A stretch of DNA of 64,000 nt from Planococcus lenghuensis (GCF_001999905.1 NZ_CP019640.1:1044501-1108500); one strand, 5' to 3'. Counted from the stretch's first letter, positions 1 through 9,341 are shown. Numbers and translations are program-made. Notes: generated by a model from the sequence alone, not told the origin.

Positions 1-1293
1 TATGGGGTTTCGGCATCAATTATTGCTGCACTATTTATGATTCTTGTTTCCATCATGTATGCACTTGGCCAAATGATTGGGATTGCGGTGACATTTGAAA
101 CGTTGCTGGGTATCCCGTATATGACCGGGCTGATCGTTGGAGGATTGCTCATTGTCGGTTATATTACAATCGGCGGAATGGCCGGTGCTACGAAAAATGC
201 CGCTATCCAAATGTTTATCATAGCGCTGATGTTCATTGTGCCGCTGGCAGCGATCATGAAGGCGGTAGGAGGAACAGGCTGGTTTTTCCCGCCATTGTTC
301 TATGCGGATATGGTGCCGGCAATGATGGAAGCCATGCCGACATTCTTCGACTATCAGTTCTCGCCTAAATGGTATTTCTCCATCATTCCAGCACTGACAA
401 TCGGAGCGCTCGGTCTGCCTCACTTGGCGATGCGTGTGTATACGGCTTCAAGCCTGAAAAGCGCCCGCTCAGCTATGGTCTGGTTCGCTTTTATTCTGGG
501 CCTGGTTTTCTCGGCAACTTATGCAATGGGATTTGTGGGTGTGTTCGCAACAGCGACGCAAGGGCTGACAGTGGCACCTGCCGACGCTGATAAACTGACA
601 ATCATCCTGAACCTTGTCTATAACCCGGAATGGGTGACAGCTCTCGTTATCGCCGGAGCGATTTCCGCTGGTCTGTCTACGTTGAGTGGGAACTTGCTGG
701 CAATCGGAGCTCTTCTCTCTCAGGATATCGTATCGACACTGAAACCGGATATCTCACAGAAGGCAAGTCTTCGTCTCGGTTATGCGGCAATCTTTTTCGG
801 AGGGGTTGCGAGCATTTTGCTGGCGATTGAACCGCCTGCCTTTTTGGTAGTCAGCATTCTCTGGGCTTTTGGTCTGGCAGGCGTGACGAATGCGCCGCTT
901 ATCATCGTTGGCGTATGGTGGAAGGAAGCCAATAAATTCGGTGCCATGGCAGCCGCGGTCGTCGGCGGTCTGCTGTATATCATCGTTTCACCATTCGTCT
1001 TCCCGAACATTGTACTGACCGGCCATGCACTGACAGACGGACTCGGCTTATCCGGGGCCATGCTCGCCGTACCGATCAGTTTCATTCTCCTGATCGTGGT
1101 TTCGTATATAACAAACCGGATGCCGTCATTGTCTAATAAGCTGACGACACAGGCGGATACCGAGTTAGTGGAGCGGATCCACGGCTGGACCGATGTCCAG
1201 TCATACCGCTACAGCAGTAAAATCGGTGCCGGCATCACGGTCGTCGCATGTACGGCTGTTGCTGTGTGGGCATTGATGCCTTGGAATATGTGA
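1..1293 (+). CDS. Sodium/solute symporter (SSS family), C-terminal part; 5' end cut by window
   Basis: The reading frame is open from base 1, so the gene begins outside the window. About 430 residues are visible, with roughly ten hydrophobic helices separated by short loops, and the sequence resembles the cation/acetate and cation/proline symporters of the SSS family (sodium-driven uptake across the cytoplasmic membrane). Glycine-rich helices such as GGLLIVGYITIGGMAGA and a conserved LPHLAMRVYTA segment fit the acetate-permease branch (ActP-like), but the substrate cannot be read from sequence alone. The C-terminal tail ends just before a second membrane-protein gene, 22 bases downstream, which may be co-transcribed. 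Confidence 0.85.
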   Translation, partial: YGVSASIIAALFMILVSIMYALGQMIGIAVTFETLLGIPYMTGLIVGGLLIVGYITIGGMAGATKNAAIQMFIIALMFIVPLAAIMKAVGGTGWFFPPLFYADMVPAMMEAMPTFFDYQFSPKWYFSIIPALTIGALGLPHLAMRVYTASSLKSARSAMVWFAFILGLVFSATYAMGFVGVFATATQGLTVAPADADKLTIILNLVYNPEWVTALVIAGAISAGLSTLSGNLLAIGALLSQDIVSTLKPDISQKASLRLGYAAIFFGGVASILLAIEPPAFLVVSILWAFGLAGVTNAPLIIVGVWWKEANKFGAMAAAVVGGLLYIIVSPFVFPNIVLTGHALTDGLGLSGAMLAVPISFILLIVVSYITNRMPSLSNKLTTQADTELVERIHGWTDVQSYRYSSKIGAGITVVACTAVAVWALMPWNM

Positions 1294-1315
1294 CGGGGCG
1301 GTAGGGGGGATCAAA

Positions 1316-1861
1316 ATGGTCGGGAGAATGGTAGCACTAGATGAACAGTCTTTTCAGGCATTCCTTAGCGCATCGAACACGAAACGAATCAGCCGTATCA
1401 TTCTGATTGCAGCGGGCATCGGATATGGGGCAATATCCATTATGTCCAATGCTGCTTACGTGGAAAGTTTTGACTCGCAGCTGCTTCAGAATGTTCTGGT
1501 CCCGTTCATTTTTATTGTATTTGGCATATTGACTGCCTGGCTGACCAAGGTAGGGTTCTCTCTTTTGCTGTGGGCGAGTGCGAAGGGACTTGGAGGCAAG
1601 GGACTGCTTCGGCAGATCAGTCTGGCAGTTCCGGTCATTCTGATTCCGGGCATGCTCGGTGTACCTTTTCTGAGCGGAACAGGTCTTGAAAATCCATTGT
1701 ACTTGGTACTGCTGGTGATCAGTCTCGTTTGGATGTATCTCATCAGTGTGAAAATCATTATGATTGTTGAAAAATTCGATGCAAAAAAAGCTTATATTGC
1801 AGTGGCGCTGGCATTCATTTTCATGGCGAGCATCTATTACTTGGTGATTCCAGCTGCATAA
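1316..1861 (+). CDS. Small multispanning membrane protein, possibly Yip1-like
   Basis: Predicted protein of 181 residues with about five hydrophobic segments (near residues 28-45, 60-80, 105-122, 128-150 and 160-178) and no enzymatic motif. The overall pattern resembles Yip1-family membrane proteins, which is a weak resemblance. The ATG at 1316 is chosen because a GGGGGGA ribosome site ends about five bases upstream; an in-frame ATG at 1328 is an alternative. It follows the symporter gene closely and is followed by a clear terminator, so the two genes probably form the end of one operon. Function unknown. Confidence 0.7.
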   Translation: MVGRMVALDEQSFQAFLSASNTKRISRIILIAAGIGYGAISIMSNAAYVESFDSQLLQNVLVPFIFIVFGILTAWLTKVGFSLLLWASAKGLGGKGLLRQISLAVPVILIPGMLGVPFLSGTGLENPLYLVLLVISLVWMYLISVKIIMIVEKFDAKKAYIAVALAFIFMASIYYLVIPAA

Positions 1862-1864
1862 GAG

Positions 1865-1894
1865 AAACCGGACCAGAAATTGGTCCGGTTTTTT
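1865..1894 (+). terminator. Rho-independent terminator after the membrane protein
   Basis: An 11-bp stem (AAACCGGACCA paired with TGGTCCGGTTT) closes on a 5-base loop and runs into six T residues. Confidence 0.9.
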
Positions 1895-1916
1895 ATATAT
1901 AAAAGTCAACACATAC

Positions 1917-1947
1917 AAAAAACCGAAACCCTGTTACGGTTCCGGCT
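1917..1947 (-). terminator. Terminator of the yhfH gene
   Basis: Read leftward, CCGGAACC and GGTTTCGG pair around a 7-base loop and are followed by a run of T residues; it ends the leftward yhfH transcript. Confidence 0.7.
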
Positions 1948-1967
1948 GTCAGTGTCTGGTTATAGGC

Positions 1968-2090
1968 TTATACTTTATTGCATGAATCGCATTCATTGCC
2001 GTAGCATTCATGCTGTTCTTCGATCGCTTGGCCACAGGATGCACATTGTTTAGGAGGCAGGTTTTTGAAAAATTCGATGACGTTTTCCAT
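1968..2090 (-). CDS. yhfH: YhfH-family small zinc-ribbon-like protein (40 aa)
   Basis: A 40-residue protein beginning MENVIEFFKNLPPKQC and ending DSCNKV. It carries CASC and a second CDSC pair, a four-cysteine pattern suited to binding one zinc ion. The start at 2090 is set by AAGGAG nine bases upstream; a longer frame upstream has no ribosome site. The length, sequence and position next to lplJ match the B. subtilis yhfH-lplJ neighbourhood. No function has been established for this family as far as I know. Confidence 0.8.
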   Translation of the reverse strand: MENVIEFFKNLPPKQCASCGQAIEEQHECYGNECDSCNKV

Positions 2091-2138
2091 GTTTGATCCA
2101 CTCCTTTGTATTAGCACTGTGTTGATTAAATGAATTGT

Positions 2139-2167
2139 ATTATAACAGTTGCTCGATGTCAACCCAA
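2139..2167 (-). promoter_or_regulatory. Promoter of yhfH
   Basis: On the minus strand TTGGGT is followed after 17 bases by a perfect TATAAT, a SigA-type promoter pointing to yhfH. Confidence 0.6.
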
Positions 2168-2233
2168 AGTATGCAACTATTTCGTATTTCCGTTAAAATA
2201 AAGAATGGAACTATAAGCAAAGGAAGTGATACT

Positions 2234-3226
2234 GTGTATTTTGTTGACAATAAAGGTATAACAGATCCCCGTATTAACCTGGCGATCGAAGAGTATGTGC
2301 TCAGAAAAGGGGACGTAGAGAAAGATTCCTATTTTCTGTTCTATATCAATGGACCATCGATCATTATCGGAAAGAATCAAAATACAGTAGAAGAGATCAA
2401 TACAGAATACGTGGATGCGAACGGTATCCACATCGTTCGCAGGTTATCCGGCGGCGGTGCCGTCTATCATGATCTCGGCAATCTCAATTACAGCTTCATC
2501 ACGAAAGACGATGGCGACAGTTTCCGCAATTTCCGGAAATTCACCGGTCCGATCGTCGATGCGCTGCAATCATTAGGAGTAAACGCGGAATTGTCCGGCC
2601 GTAACGACTTAGTGGTGGAAGGGCGTAAAATTTCAGGAAATGCACAGTTCTCGACGCAGGGCCGTATGTTCAGTCATGGCACATTGATGCTGGATACTGA
2701 AATCGGGGAAGTCGTGAATGCCCTGAAAGTAAGTAAGGATAAAATCGAGTCCAAGGGAATTAAATCGGTCAGAAGCCGGGTCGCGAATATTTCAGAGTTT
2801 CTGGAGAAACCGCTGACAATCGAAGAGTTCCGCAAGTATATTCTGCATTCCATTTTTGAAGGAGAAGCGAATGTAAAGTACTGGGAGCTGTCTGATGAAG
2901 ATTGGGATAATATTCGCAAGTTATCAGAAGAGCGCTATGGCAATTGGGATTGGAATTTCGGCAAATCCCCAAAATTCAATGTCCGTCATTCCAACCGCTT
3001 CCCGGTCGGCGGTATTGATGTCCGGCTGCAGGTGGAAAATGGAACAGTGAAAGAAGCGCATATTTATGGCGACTTTTTCGGACTTGGGGATATCGGTGAA
3101 GTGGAACAGGCACTGGCCGGTACAAAGTATGAACGTGCGGCCTTATCGGATGCATTGGAGGGGCTGGATATTCCAGCGCTTCTTGGCGGCATTACGAAAG
3201 AGGAATTCGTGAACCTGATTTATTAA
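2234..3226 (+). CDS. lplJ: Lipoate-protein ligase LplJ
   Basis: A 330-residue cytoplasmic enzyme that activates lipoate with ATP and transfers it to the lipoyl domains of 2-oxoacid dehydrogenases and GcvH. The N-terminus YFVDNKGITDPRINLAIEEY, the RRLSGGGAVYHDLGNLNYSF core and the SGNAQF motif are hallmarks of this family, and the length equals that of B. subtilis LplJ. The GTG at 2234 is chosen because AAAGGAAGTG lies a few bases upstream and because the protein then aligns with the known N-terminus; the frame is open further upstream without any likely start. Transcribed alone, with a terminator 10 bases after the stop. Confidence 0.95.
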   Translation: MYFVDNKGITDPRINLAIEEYVLRKGDVEKDSYFLFYINGPSIIIGKNQNTVEEINTEYVDANGIHIVRRLSGGGAVYHDLGNLNYSFITKDDGDSFRNFRKFTGPIVDALQSLGVNAELSGRNDLVVEGRKISGNAQFSTQGRMFSHGTLMLDTEIGEVVNALKVSKDKIESKGIKSVRSRVANISEFLEKPLTIEEFRKYILHSIFEGEANVKYWELSDEDWDNIRKLSEERYGNWDWNFGKSPKFNVRHSNRFPVGGIDVRLQVENGTVKEAHIYGDFFGLGDIGEVEQALAGTKYERAALSDALEGLDIPALLGGITKEEFVNLIY

Positions 3227-3236
3227 GATTTTCTGA

Positions 3237-3264
3237 AGAGCCTGCAGAAATGCAGGCTCTTTTG
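3237..3264 (+). terminator. Terminator of lplJ
   Basis: A 10-bp stem AGAGCCTGCA / TGCAGGCTCT with a GAAA loop followed by four T residues. Confidence 0.85.
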
Positions 3265-3301
3265 CTACAATAAGGGCAGCAGGAAAGGAGGAGAGGGCAT
3301 A

Positions 3302-4003
3302 GTGGCACACCGTATTTTTATAGTGGAAGATGACCCTAAAATCGCTGACCTGTTGGCAGCGACACTGCGCAAATACCATTACGAAGTGAAAGCGGCAAAG
3401 GATTTTGATGAAATCCTGGGAGAAGCTGCAGCATTCCAGCCGCATCTTATATTACTGGATATCAATCTTCCGTCCTATGACGGCTATTACTGGTGCCGGC
3501 AGCTTCGGCAGGAAACCACATGCCCGATTCTGTTCATTTCCGCCAGGTCCGGTGATATGGACCAAGTATTTGCACTGGAGAATGGCGGCGATGATTTCAT
3601 TACGAAACCTTTCCATTACGAAATCGTCCTTGCGAAGATAAGAAGCTATTTGCGACGGGCATATGGCGAGTATGCACCCAAGCAGGAGGAACGGGCTGTA
3701 CAGGTCGGGAAATTGACATTATACCTGGAACGGATGGAACTCCATGCGGCTTCTCGTGTAATCCCGCTTCAGAAGAAAGAATGCGCGATTCTTGAGTTGC
3801 TGATGAAGCAACATCCGAAAGTGGTGTCACGTGAACAGTTGCTGGAGGAACTATGGGATGATCAGGCGTTTGTTGATGAGAATACGCTGAATGTCAATAT
3901 GACACGCGTACGCAAAAAGCTGATGGATTATGATGTCCAGTCCACGATTGAAACAGTACGCGGGGCCGGGTACCGCTTTGCGCTGGATGAGAGGGAAGTG
4001 TAA
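3302..4003 (+). CDS. bceR: BceR-type response regulator (OmpR/PhoB family)
   Basis: A 233-residue regulator. The receiver domain (about 1-118) has acidic residues at 10-11, the phosphorylation site Asp53 in LLLDINLP and Lys102 in FITKPF; a winged-helix DNA-binding domain follows (about 130-230), including TLNVNMTRVRKKL and VRGAGYRF. It starts with GTG after AGGAGGAGAG. The stop codon overlaps the kinase start (TAATG), showing translational coupling. Regulator, intramembrane-sensing kinase and ABC transporter together form a Bce module, which in Firmicutes senses and removes cell-wall-active peptide antibiotics such as bacitracin. The specific inducer cannot be predicted. Confidence 0.93.
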   Translation: MAHRIFIVEDDPKIADLLAATLRKYHYEVKAAKDFDEILGEAAAFQPHLILLDINLPSYDGYYWCRQLRQETTCPILFISARSGDMDQVFALENGGDDFITKPFHYEIVLAKIRSYLRRAYGEYAPKQEERAVQVGKLTLYLERMELHAASRVIPLQKKECAILELLMKQHPKVVSREQLLEELWDDQAFVDENTLNVNMTRVRKKLMDYDVQSTIETVRGAGYRFALDEREV

Positions 4004-5004
4004 TGATCCGGCTGTTTTTTCGGGAACATGCAGCTTTTATCATTTTCGAATTTCTCCTTGTTGTGTTCATCCTGCTCCTGTTCTGGCTGGATGGATTCCG
4101 CCGCGCCGATACATTCAGTTATGTTTTCATCATCAGCACTGTTCTGATTGCCACATTTCTGCTGGCAAAGTTCGTCCGGCGATACACTTTCTACAAACGG
4201 GTGCTTCATAAACCGGATACAATGGAAAAAGCACTGGAGCGAAATGCGAAAACACCGGAATTTCTGGAGGCTGAGCGATATTTACACGATCTGTACAAGC
4301 TATATCAAGATGAAGTGCAGGCGCTGTATGCCACCCAGAGCCGACAAATCCGCTTTATGAATCAATGGGTGCACCAGATGAAAACGCCGCTGGCTGTTCT
4401 GGAAATGCTGCTGCAGGAAGAGGGCGAGCTCGATAAACGCAGCATGCGGGAAGAGCTGGACCGGATGAAAGCCGGCCTGGAAACTGTCCTGATGAACGCG
4501 AGGATAGAAACATTTGAAGAAGATATGCAGATTGACCAAGTCCAGCTCCAGGCGCTTGTACAGGAGACCATATCAGAAAACAAGCGGCTGTTTATTTCAA
4601 AGCGGGTGTATCCGGTGATTGATGTGCCGGCGGATTTCATCGTAACAACGGACCGCAAATGGATGAAATTCACGATCGGCCAATTTTTGACAAATGCGGT
4701 TAAGTATACATTCGAACCTGAACGGAAAGTATTCGTCACTGCCAACTGCAGGGAGGGGGATATCCTGCTGACAGTGAAAGACGAGGGGATCGGCATTCCA
4801 GCTTCAGATCTGGCGCGGATCCGCCGGCCTTTTTTTACAGGAGAAAACGGCCGAAAAACAGGTGAATCAACAGGCATGGGGCTGTACTTGGCAGATGAAG
4901 TATGTAAAAAACTTGGACATCAGCTTGATATCAGTTCATCTCCGGGTGAAGGGACAGCAATTTCTGTGTTGTTTCATCAGCAGGAGCAGGCAAGCAAGGA
5001 GTGA
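4003..5004 (+). CDS. bceS: BceS-type intramembrane-sensing histidine kinase
   Basis: A 333-residue kinase. Two transmembrane helices near residues 11-30 and 36-56 are joined by a loop of only a few residues, so there is no extracellular sensor domain; such kinases read signals through their partner transporter. The phosphoacceptor His124 sits in QWVHQMKTPLAV, and the ATP-binding domain shows the N box (FLTNAVKYT), GIGI and GMGLYLADEVCKKLG. It overlaps bceR by one base and is followed by bceA after six bases. Confidence 0.93.
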   Translation: MIRLFFREHAAFIIFEFLLVVFILLLFWLDGFRRADTFSYVFIISTVLIATFLLAKFVRRYTFYKRVLHKPDTMEKALERNAKTPEFLEAERYLHDLYKLYQDEVQALYATQSRQIRFMNQWVHQMKTPLAVLEMLLQEEGELDKRSMREELDRMKAGLETVLMNARIETFEEDMQIDQVQLQALVQETISENKRLFISKRVYPVIDVPADFIVTTDRKWMKFTIGQFLTNAVKYTFEPERKVFVTANCREGDILLTVKDEGIGIPASDLARIRRPFFTGENGRKTGESTGMGLYLADEVCKKLGHQLDISSSPGEGTAISVLFHQQEQASKE

Positions 5005-5009
5005 AACAT

Positions 5010-5783
5010 ATGGCGCTTCTAAAAATTGAAGACGTGACAAAAGTATATGAAGGAAAAGTGACTCACCGGGCGCTCAATCAACTGAGCTTCGAAGTGGAAC
5101 ACGGAGAGTTTCTGGCAATCATGGGCCCGTCAGGAAGCGGAAAAACCACTCTTCTCAATGTCATTTCAACGGTCGATTCCTTGACGGGCGGAAGTGTGCA
5201 GATCGGTCCAACCAATCCGCATCAGCTGTCGAAAAATGAATTGGCATTGTTCCGACGGAGAGAACTTGGATTTGTATTCCAGGATTTCGGATTACTGGAG
5301 ATGCTGACGGTGGAAGAAAATCTGGTGCTGCCGCTGACGCTCGATAATGTGCCGGTTGACCGCATGGCCAAACGGGTACTGGAAGTGGCAGGCAAATTGA
5401 ACCTGACCGGTATTCTCCATAAGCGGCCGAATGAAATCTCAGGCGGGGAAGCGCAGCGGACGGCGATCGGCCGCGCACTGATTCATGAACCTTCCCTTAT
5501 TCTGGCGGATGAACCAACCGGCAACCTGGATTCCAAAGCTTCCCGGGATGTACTTGAATTGCTGTCAGGCGCAAGCAGGGAACGGGGGGCCACCATTATC
5601 ATGGTGACCCATGACCCCGTGACTGCCAGCTATTGTGACCGGGTGCTGTTCATCAAAGATGGCGAATTTTTCAATGAGATCTACCGGGATGACCGGCGGC
5701 AGACATTTTATCAGCGTGTGCTGAACGTACTGTCGCTGCTTGGAGGCAATGTCAATGACCTTTCAGCAATTCGCCTTTCGTAA
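5010..5783 (+). CDS. bceA: BceA-type ABC transporter ATPase
   Basis: A 257-residue ATPase with Walker A GPSGSGKTT, signature ISGGEAQR, Walker B LILADEPTG and the H-loop VTHDP, plus the C-terminal RQTFYQ motif seen in BceA proteins. The ATG at 5010 is preferred over GTG 5001 because AAGGAG lies 8-9 bases before it. It pairs with the permease directly downstream, whose start it overlaps by 29 bases. It powers the target-protecting or exporting activity of the Bce module. Confidence 0.93.
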   Translation: MALLKIEDVTKVYEGKVTHRALNQLSFEVEHGEFLAIMGPSGSGKTTLLNVISTVDSLTGGSVQIGPTNPHQLSKNELALFRRRELGFVFQDFGLLEMLTVEENLVLPLTLDNVPVDRMAKRVLEVAGKLNLTGILHKRPNEISGGEAQRTAIGRALIHEPSLILADEPTGNLDSKASRDVLELLSGASRERGATIIMVTHDPVTASYCDRVLFIKDGEFFNEIYRDDRRQTFYQRVLNVLSLLGGNVNDLSAIRLS

Positions 5784-7686
5784 TGTGCTGAGAAGCAGGC
5801 GGAGCTATGCCGCCTTTTTCCTTGCGAGCGTCTTTTCAGTCATGGTGTTTTTCGTGTATTCGATTTTCATCTTCCATCCGCTGTTCAATGGACAGGGACT
5901 GGAACAGCTGGCTGTTCGCGGCATGTTCATCGCAGAGCTTGTGCTGTATGTGTTCACGCTGTTTTTTCTGCTGTATTCAATGGGGGCGTTTCTGCAGGCG
6001 CGGTCCAAGGAATTCGGCCTGCTCATGCAATTGGGGATGACGAAAGGCCAATTAGGCCGGCTGATATTTCTGGAAACAATGATTATCGGTTCTGTGTCAA
6101 TACTTGCAGGCACATTATTCGGTTTTGCGTTTTCCAAGTTTTTTCTCATGATCGGCCGGGAATTGATGGCGATGGACAATCTGCCGCTCTATGTGTCATG
6201 GAAACCGTTTGCACTGACTTTCCTCTCGTTCTTCAGCTTATTTGTGCTTATTTCCATAATCAGCATGTTTTTTATCCGCACGCGCGAAATAACGGATCTA
6301 TTGCGCGGTGACTGGAATGGCAGAAGAGCAGGCAGCTATTCATCGCCTCTGGCAGTAGGCGGGATTGTGTTGTTGGGTATGTCGTACATTCTTGCTTCTG
6401 TTGTCCAGGATGGTTCCGTCTCTATTATGACAATGGTTATCGTGCCGCTTGCCACTGTCGGCACTTATCTGTTTTTCACCCATACAGTCCACTGGATTTT
6501 AGCCTTGTACCAAAATCGCAAGACTGCTTACTGGCACCGGACCCGTCTGATTTCAATTGCAGAATCCGCCGTTAAACTGAAGGAAAGCGCTCATATGTTC
6601 TTTCTGGTAACCATTGTTTCCACAGTTGCTTTTCTGACAGTCGGAACGCTGGCCTCCTTTATGTCCTATACGGGAGATTTCCGGCAGCTGAATCCGCTTG
6701 GCCTGCTGTATATGTCATATGGGAACGAAAAAGTGGCGGAAACGCATATTGCTTATCTTGAACAGGAACTTGCAGAAGAACAGCTCGGCTATCAACTGGT
6801 GCCATTGACAATCAAAAGACAGACCATCGAACAGACGGGGAGCACAGTGGATTTACTGAAGGAATCCGAATTCAATGCGCTGGCCCGGACACTTGGATTT
6901 CCTGCTGTTGAACTGGCAAAGGGCGAAAGTGTGCTGCTGGCCGGAGCAGAAGATATACAACAGCACCTGACCGACGGGACTGCAGTCAATTTAACGGAAA
7001 GCGGAGTCACCGTGCAGATGCAGGCGGCATACCCGAATTTACTGTTTCCGGCACATACACTCAGCCCCACCGCACTAGTGCTGTCGGACTTTGATTATTT
7101 GGCAGTGGATGAGCCGCCGGAAGGACAGCAAAAAGCGGTAGCACTGACCTATTACGCATTCAATGTGAATCAATGGACAGAGACGGCCGGAGTCGGTGAA
7201 GTACTGCTTGAAAAGATGCAGGAACTCGGTGAGATACAGCATTCTGCCTCGCTGAGCTATTATTTTGAGAATCCGGGATTCAATTACCGTTGGTTTAAAT
7301 CGTCATTTGCACTCCTGCTGTTCATCGGGGTACTCGTCGCTGCTGTTTTTCTGCTTGCAGCAGGCAGTTTCATTTACTTTAAGCTATATACCGGATTGGA
7401 GCGTGACCGGAAACAATACGCACTGCTAATCCGGCTGGGCATGACAGAAAAAGAGCTTGTTAAAATTGTCAACCGGCAGCTGGTTCCGCAGTTTTTTCTG
7501 CCATGGACACTTGCACTGATTCACAGTGTGTTTGCGTTTATCACCTTGCAGACAGTGTGGGATGAATTTGCCGCTTCTTCCATTTTTCTTGAGATGACAC
7601 TTGTTCTCGCTGCGTTTACAGTTCTGCAGATTCTTTATTTTTATTTGATCCGCTGGCGATACTTGGTCCATTTACAGGCACCGTAA
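5755..7686 (+). CDS. bceB: BceB-type ABC transporter permease with large extracellular domain
   Basis: A 644-residue permease starting MTFQQFAFRNVLRSRRSYAAFF, the typical BceB opening. Ten transmembrane helices are arranged as a FtsX-like unit at the N-terminus, further helices around 200-300, an extracellular domain of about 200 residues (roughly 325-525) and a second FtsX-like unit at the C-terminus (RKQYALLIRLGMTEKEL). The large outer loop is the ligand-sensing part in this family. The ATG at 5755 is chosen because GGAGG is eight bases upstream within the end of bceA. Confidence 0.93.
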   Translation: MTFQQFAFRNVLRSRRSYAAFFLASVFSVMVFFVYSIFIFHPLFNGQGLEQLAVRGMFIAELVLYVFTLFFLLYSMGAFLQARSKEFGLLMQLGMTKGQLGRLIFLETMIIGSVSILAGTLFGFAFSKFFLMIGRELMAMDNLPLYVSWKPFALTFLSFFSLFVLISIISMFFIRTREITDLLRGDWNGRRAGSYSSPLAVGGIVLLGMSYILASVVQDGSVSIMTMVIVPLATVGTYLFFTHTVHWILALYQNRKTAYWHRTRLISIAESAVKLKESAHMFFLVTIVSTVAFLTVGTLASFMSYTGDFRQLNPLGLLYMSYGNEKVAETHIAYLEQELAEEQLGYQLVPLTIKRQTIEQTGSTVDLLKESEFNALARTLGFPAVELAKGESVLLAGAEDIQQHLTDGTAVNLTESGVTVQMQAAYPNLLFPAHTLSPTALVLSDFDYLAVDEPPEGQQKAVALTYYAFNVNQWTETAGVGEVLLEKMQELGEIQHSASLSYYFENPGFNYRWFKSSFALLLFIGVLVAAVFLLAAGSFIYFKLYTGLERDRKQYALLIRLGMTEKELVKIVNRQLVPQFFLPWTLALIHSVFAFITLQTVWDEFAASSIFLEMTLVLAAFTVLQILYFYLIRWRYLVHLQAP

Positions 7687-7701
7687 ATTTTTCAGTGCCT
7701 G

Positions 7702-7730
7702 TTGTTTTGTCTGAACATTTATTCTATAAT
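7702..7730 (+). promoter_or_regulatory. SigA promoter of lcfB
   Basis: TTGTTT at 7702-7707, a 17-base spacer and a perfect TATAAT at 7725-7730. Confidence 0.8.
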
Positions 7731-7744
7731 GAAAACGATAATAA

Positions 7745-7762
7745 TGAATGAGTATTCATTCA
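7745..7762 (+). promoter_or_regulatory. FadR (TetR-family) operator
   Basis: The palindrome TGAATGAgtatTCATTCA lies just after the predicted transcription start of lcfB. It matches the known Bacillus FadR site pattern TGAATGA-N4-TCATTCA. FadR represses fatty-acid degradation genes, including lcfB, until long-chain acyl-CoA releases it. Confidence 0.88.
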
Positions 7763-7780
7763 ATAGAAAGAGGGATGAGC

Positions 7781-9334
7781 ATGAATCTAGTGACACGGGT
7801 CCGCGAAATTGCAGAAGAACAGCCACAAAAAATCGCTTATTTTTTTCAGGGGAAAGAAACATCATACGGTGAATTTGAGCAGACAGTTGCCCGGTTCGCT
7901 TCAGCACTTGAAAAACGCGGCGTAAAAAAAGGCGATCATGTCGCTTTTCTTCTTGGTAACACACCACATTTTCTTATCGCTTTATATGCAACCATGCGGC
8001 TTGGTGCTACTGCTGTGCCGATCAATCCGATTTATACACCGGATGAGATTGCCTATATCGTCAAAAACAGTGAAGCAAAAGCTGTTATTGCCCTGGATCT
8101 CCTGCTGCCGCTTGTTGAAAAAGCCCATGCTGCATTGCCAGATGTAGAGGCATATATAATTTGTGAAACCGATCCTGCAACCGGCGATAAACTGAAAGCG
8201 CTTCCTGCTGAAGTGGCTCAGAAAACATACGCGTTTTCAGCTCTTCTGAGCGGAACTTCCGGCGGCATAGAACCAGCGGCAGTGGATATGGATGATACTG
8301 CTGTGATTCTCTATACATCCGGTACGACAGGTAAGCCGAAAGGAGCCATGCTCACACACGGCAATCTGTACTCCAATGCACGGGACGTGGGCGATTATCT
8401 GCACATTGCAACGGATGACCGGGTGGTTGCCACGCTTCCGGTATTCCATGTGTTTGCGCTGACTGTCGTCGTGAATGCCCCCTTGTTAAAGGGTGCTGAA
8501 ATTTTACTTGTACCGAAATTCAGTCCCGGCGATGTGTTTGATATTATCCGTTCCCAAAAAGCGACCGTGTTCGCCGGTGTTCCGACGATGTACAATTTCC
8601 TGTATCAGTTCCCTGAGGGTAAGACTGAGGACTTTGAAACGATCCGCCTGGCTATCTCGGGAGGCGCTTCACTGCCGGTTGCACTTCTTCATAACTTCGA
8701 AGAAAAATTCAAAGTGCGGATATCAGAAGGATACGGATTATCTGAAGCTTCACCAGTGACATGCTTCAATCCGCTGGACCGTGAACGAAAGGCCGGCTCG
8801 ATCGGTCAGTCCATCCTCAATGTGGAAAATAAAGTCGTCAATGAACTGGGAGATGAAGTATCCCCGGGAGAAGTTGGAGAACTCATCGTCCGCGGCCCGA
8901 ATGTCATGAAAGGTTATTATAATATGCCCGAAGAGACGAATGCTGCAATCCGTGACGGTTGGCTGTACACAGGGGATCTTGCCCGAGTGGACGAAGAAGG
9001 TTATTTCTATATCGTGGACCGTAAAAAAGATATGATCATTGTCGGCGGTTATAACGTGTACCCGCGCGAAGTGGAAGAAGTGCTGTATGACCATCCAGGT
9101 ATTGTAGAAGCGGCAGTGCTTGGTCTGCCGGATACAGATTTTGGCGAGAAAGTGGTCGCATATGTTGTGTTGAAAGATCAGACACTGACCGAAGAGGATT
9201 TATTCGCCTATACACGTAAGCATCTGGCTAAATATAAAGTGCCGAAGCAATTCGAAATCATTGATGAACTTCCAAAAAATACGACCGGTAAAATTTTGCG
9301 CCGGGCACTGAAAGATAAAGCAGGTGTTAAATAA
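7781..9334 (+). CDS. lcfB: Long-chain fatty acid-CoA ligase LcfB
   Basis: A 517-residue enzyme of the adenylate-forming superfamily that converts long-chain fatty acids to acyl-CoA, the entry step of beta-oxidation. The AMP-binding motif YTSGTTGKPKGAML, GYGLSEASPVTCFNP, the YTGDLAR motif and the C-terminal catalytic lysine region (PKNTTGKILRR) are all present. The ATG at 7781 (MNLVTRV) is chosen from several in-frame starts because AGAGGG lies six bases upstream and the N-terminus then matches B. subtilis LcfB. Preceded by a SigA promoter and a FadR operator, and followed by a terminator: a single-gene unit. Confidence 0.93.
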   Translation: MNLVTRVREIAEEQPQKIAYFFQGKETSYGEFEQTVARFASALEKRGVKKGDHVAFLLGNTPHFLIALYATMRLGATAVPINPIYTPDEIAYIVKNSEAKAVIALDLLLPLVEKAHAALPDVEAYIICETDPATGDKLKALPAEVAQKTYAFSALLSGTSGGIEPAAVDMDDTAVILYTSGTTGKPKGAMLTHGNLYSNARDVGDYLHIATDDRVVATLPVFHVFALTVVVNAPLLKGAEILLVPKFSPGDVFDIIRSQKATVFAGVPTMYNFLYQFPEGKTEDFETIRLAISGGASLPVALLHNFEEKFKVRISEGYGLSEASPVTCFNPLDRERKAGSIGQSILNVENKVVNELGDEVSPGEVGELIVRGPNVMKGYYNMPEETNAAIRDGWLYTGDLARVDEEGYFYIVDRKKDMIIVGGYNVYPREVEEVLYDHPGIVEAAVLGLPDTDFGEKVVAYVVLKDQTLTEEDLFAYTRKHLAKYKVPKQFEIIDELPKNTTGKILRRALKDKAGVK

Positions 9335-9341
9335 TTGATGG

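Noticed and set aside
1337-1918. Long minus-strand open frame opposite the second membrane protein
   Set aside because: Overlaps a gene with a good ribosome site and terminator on the other strand; composition is unlike a protein.
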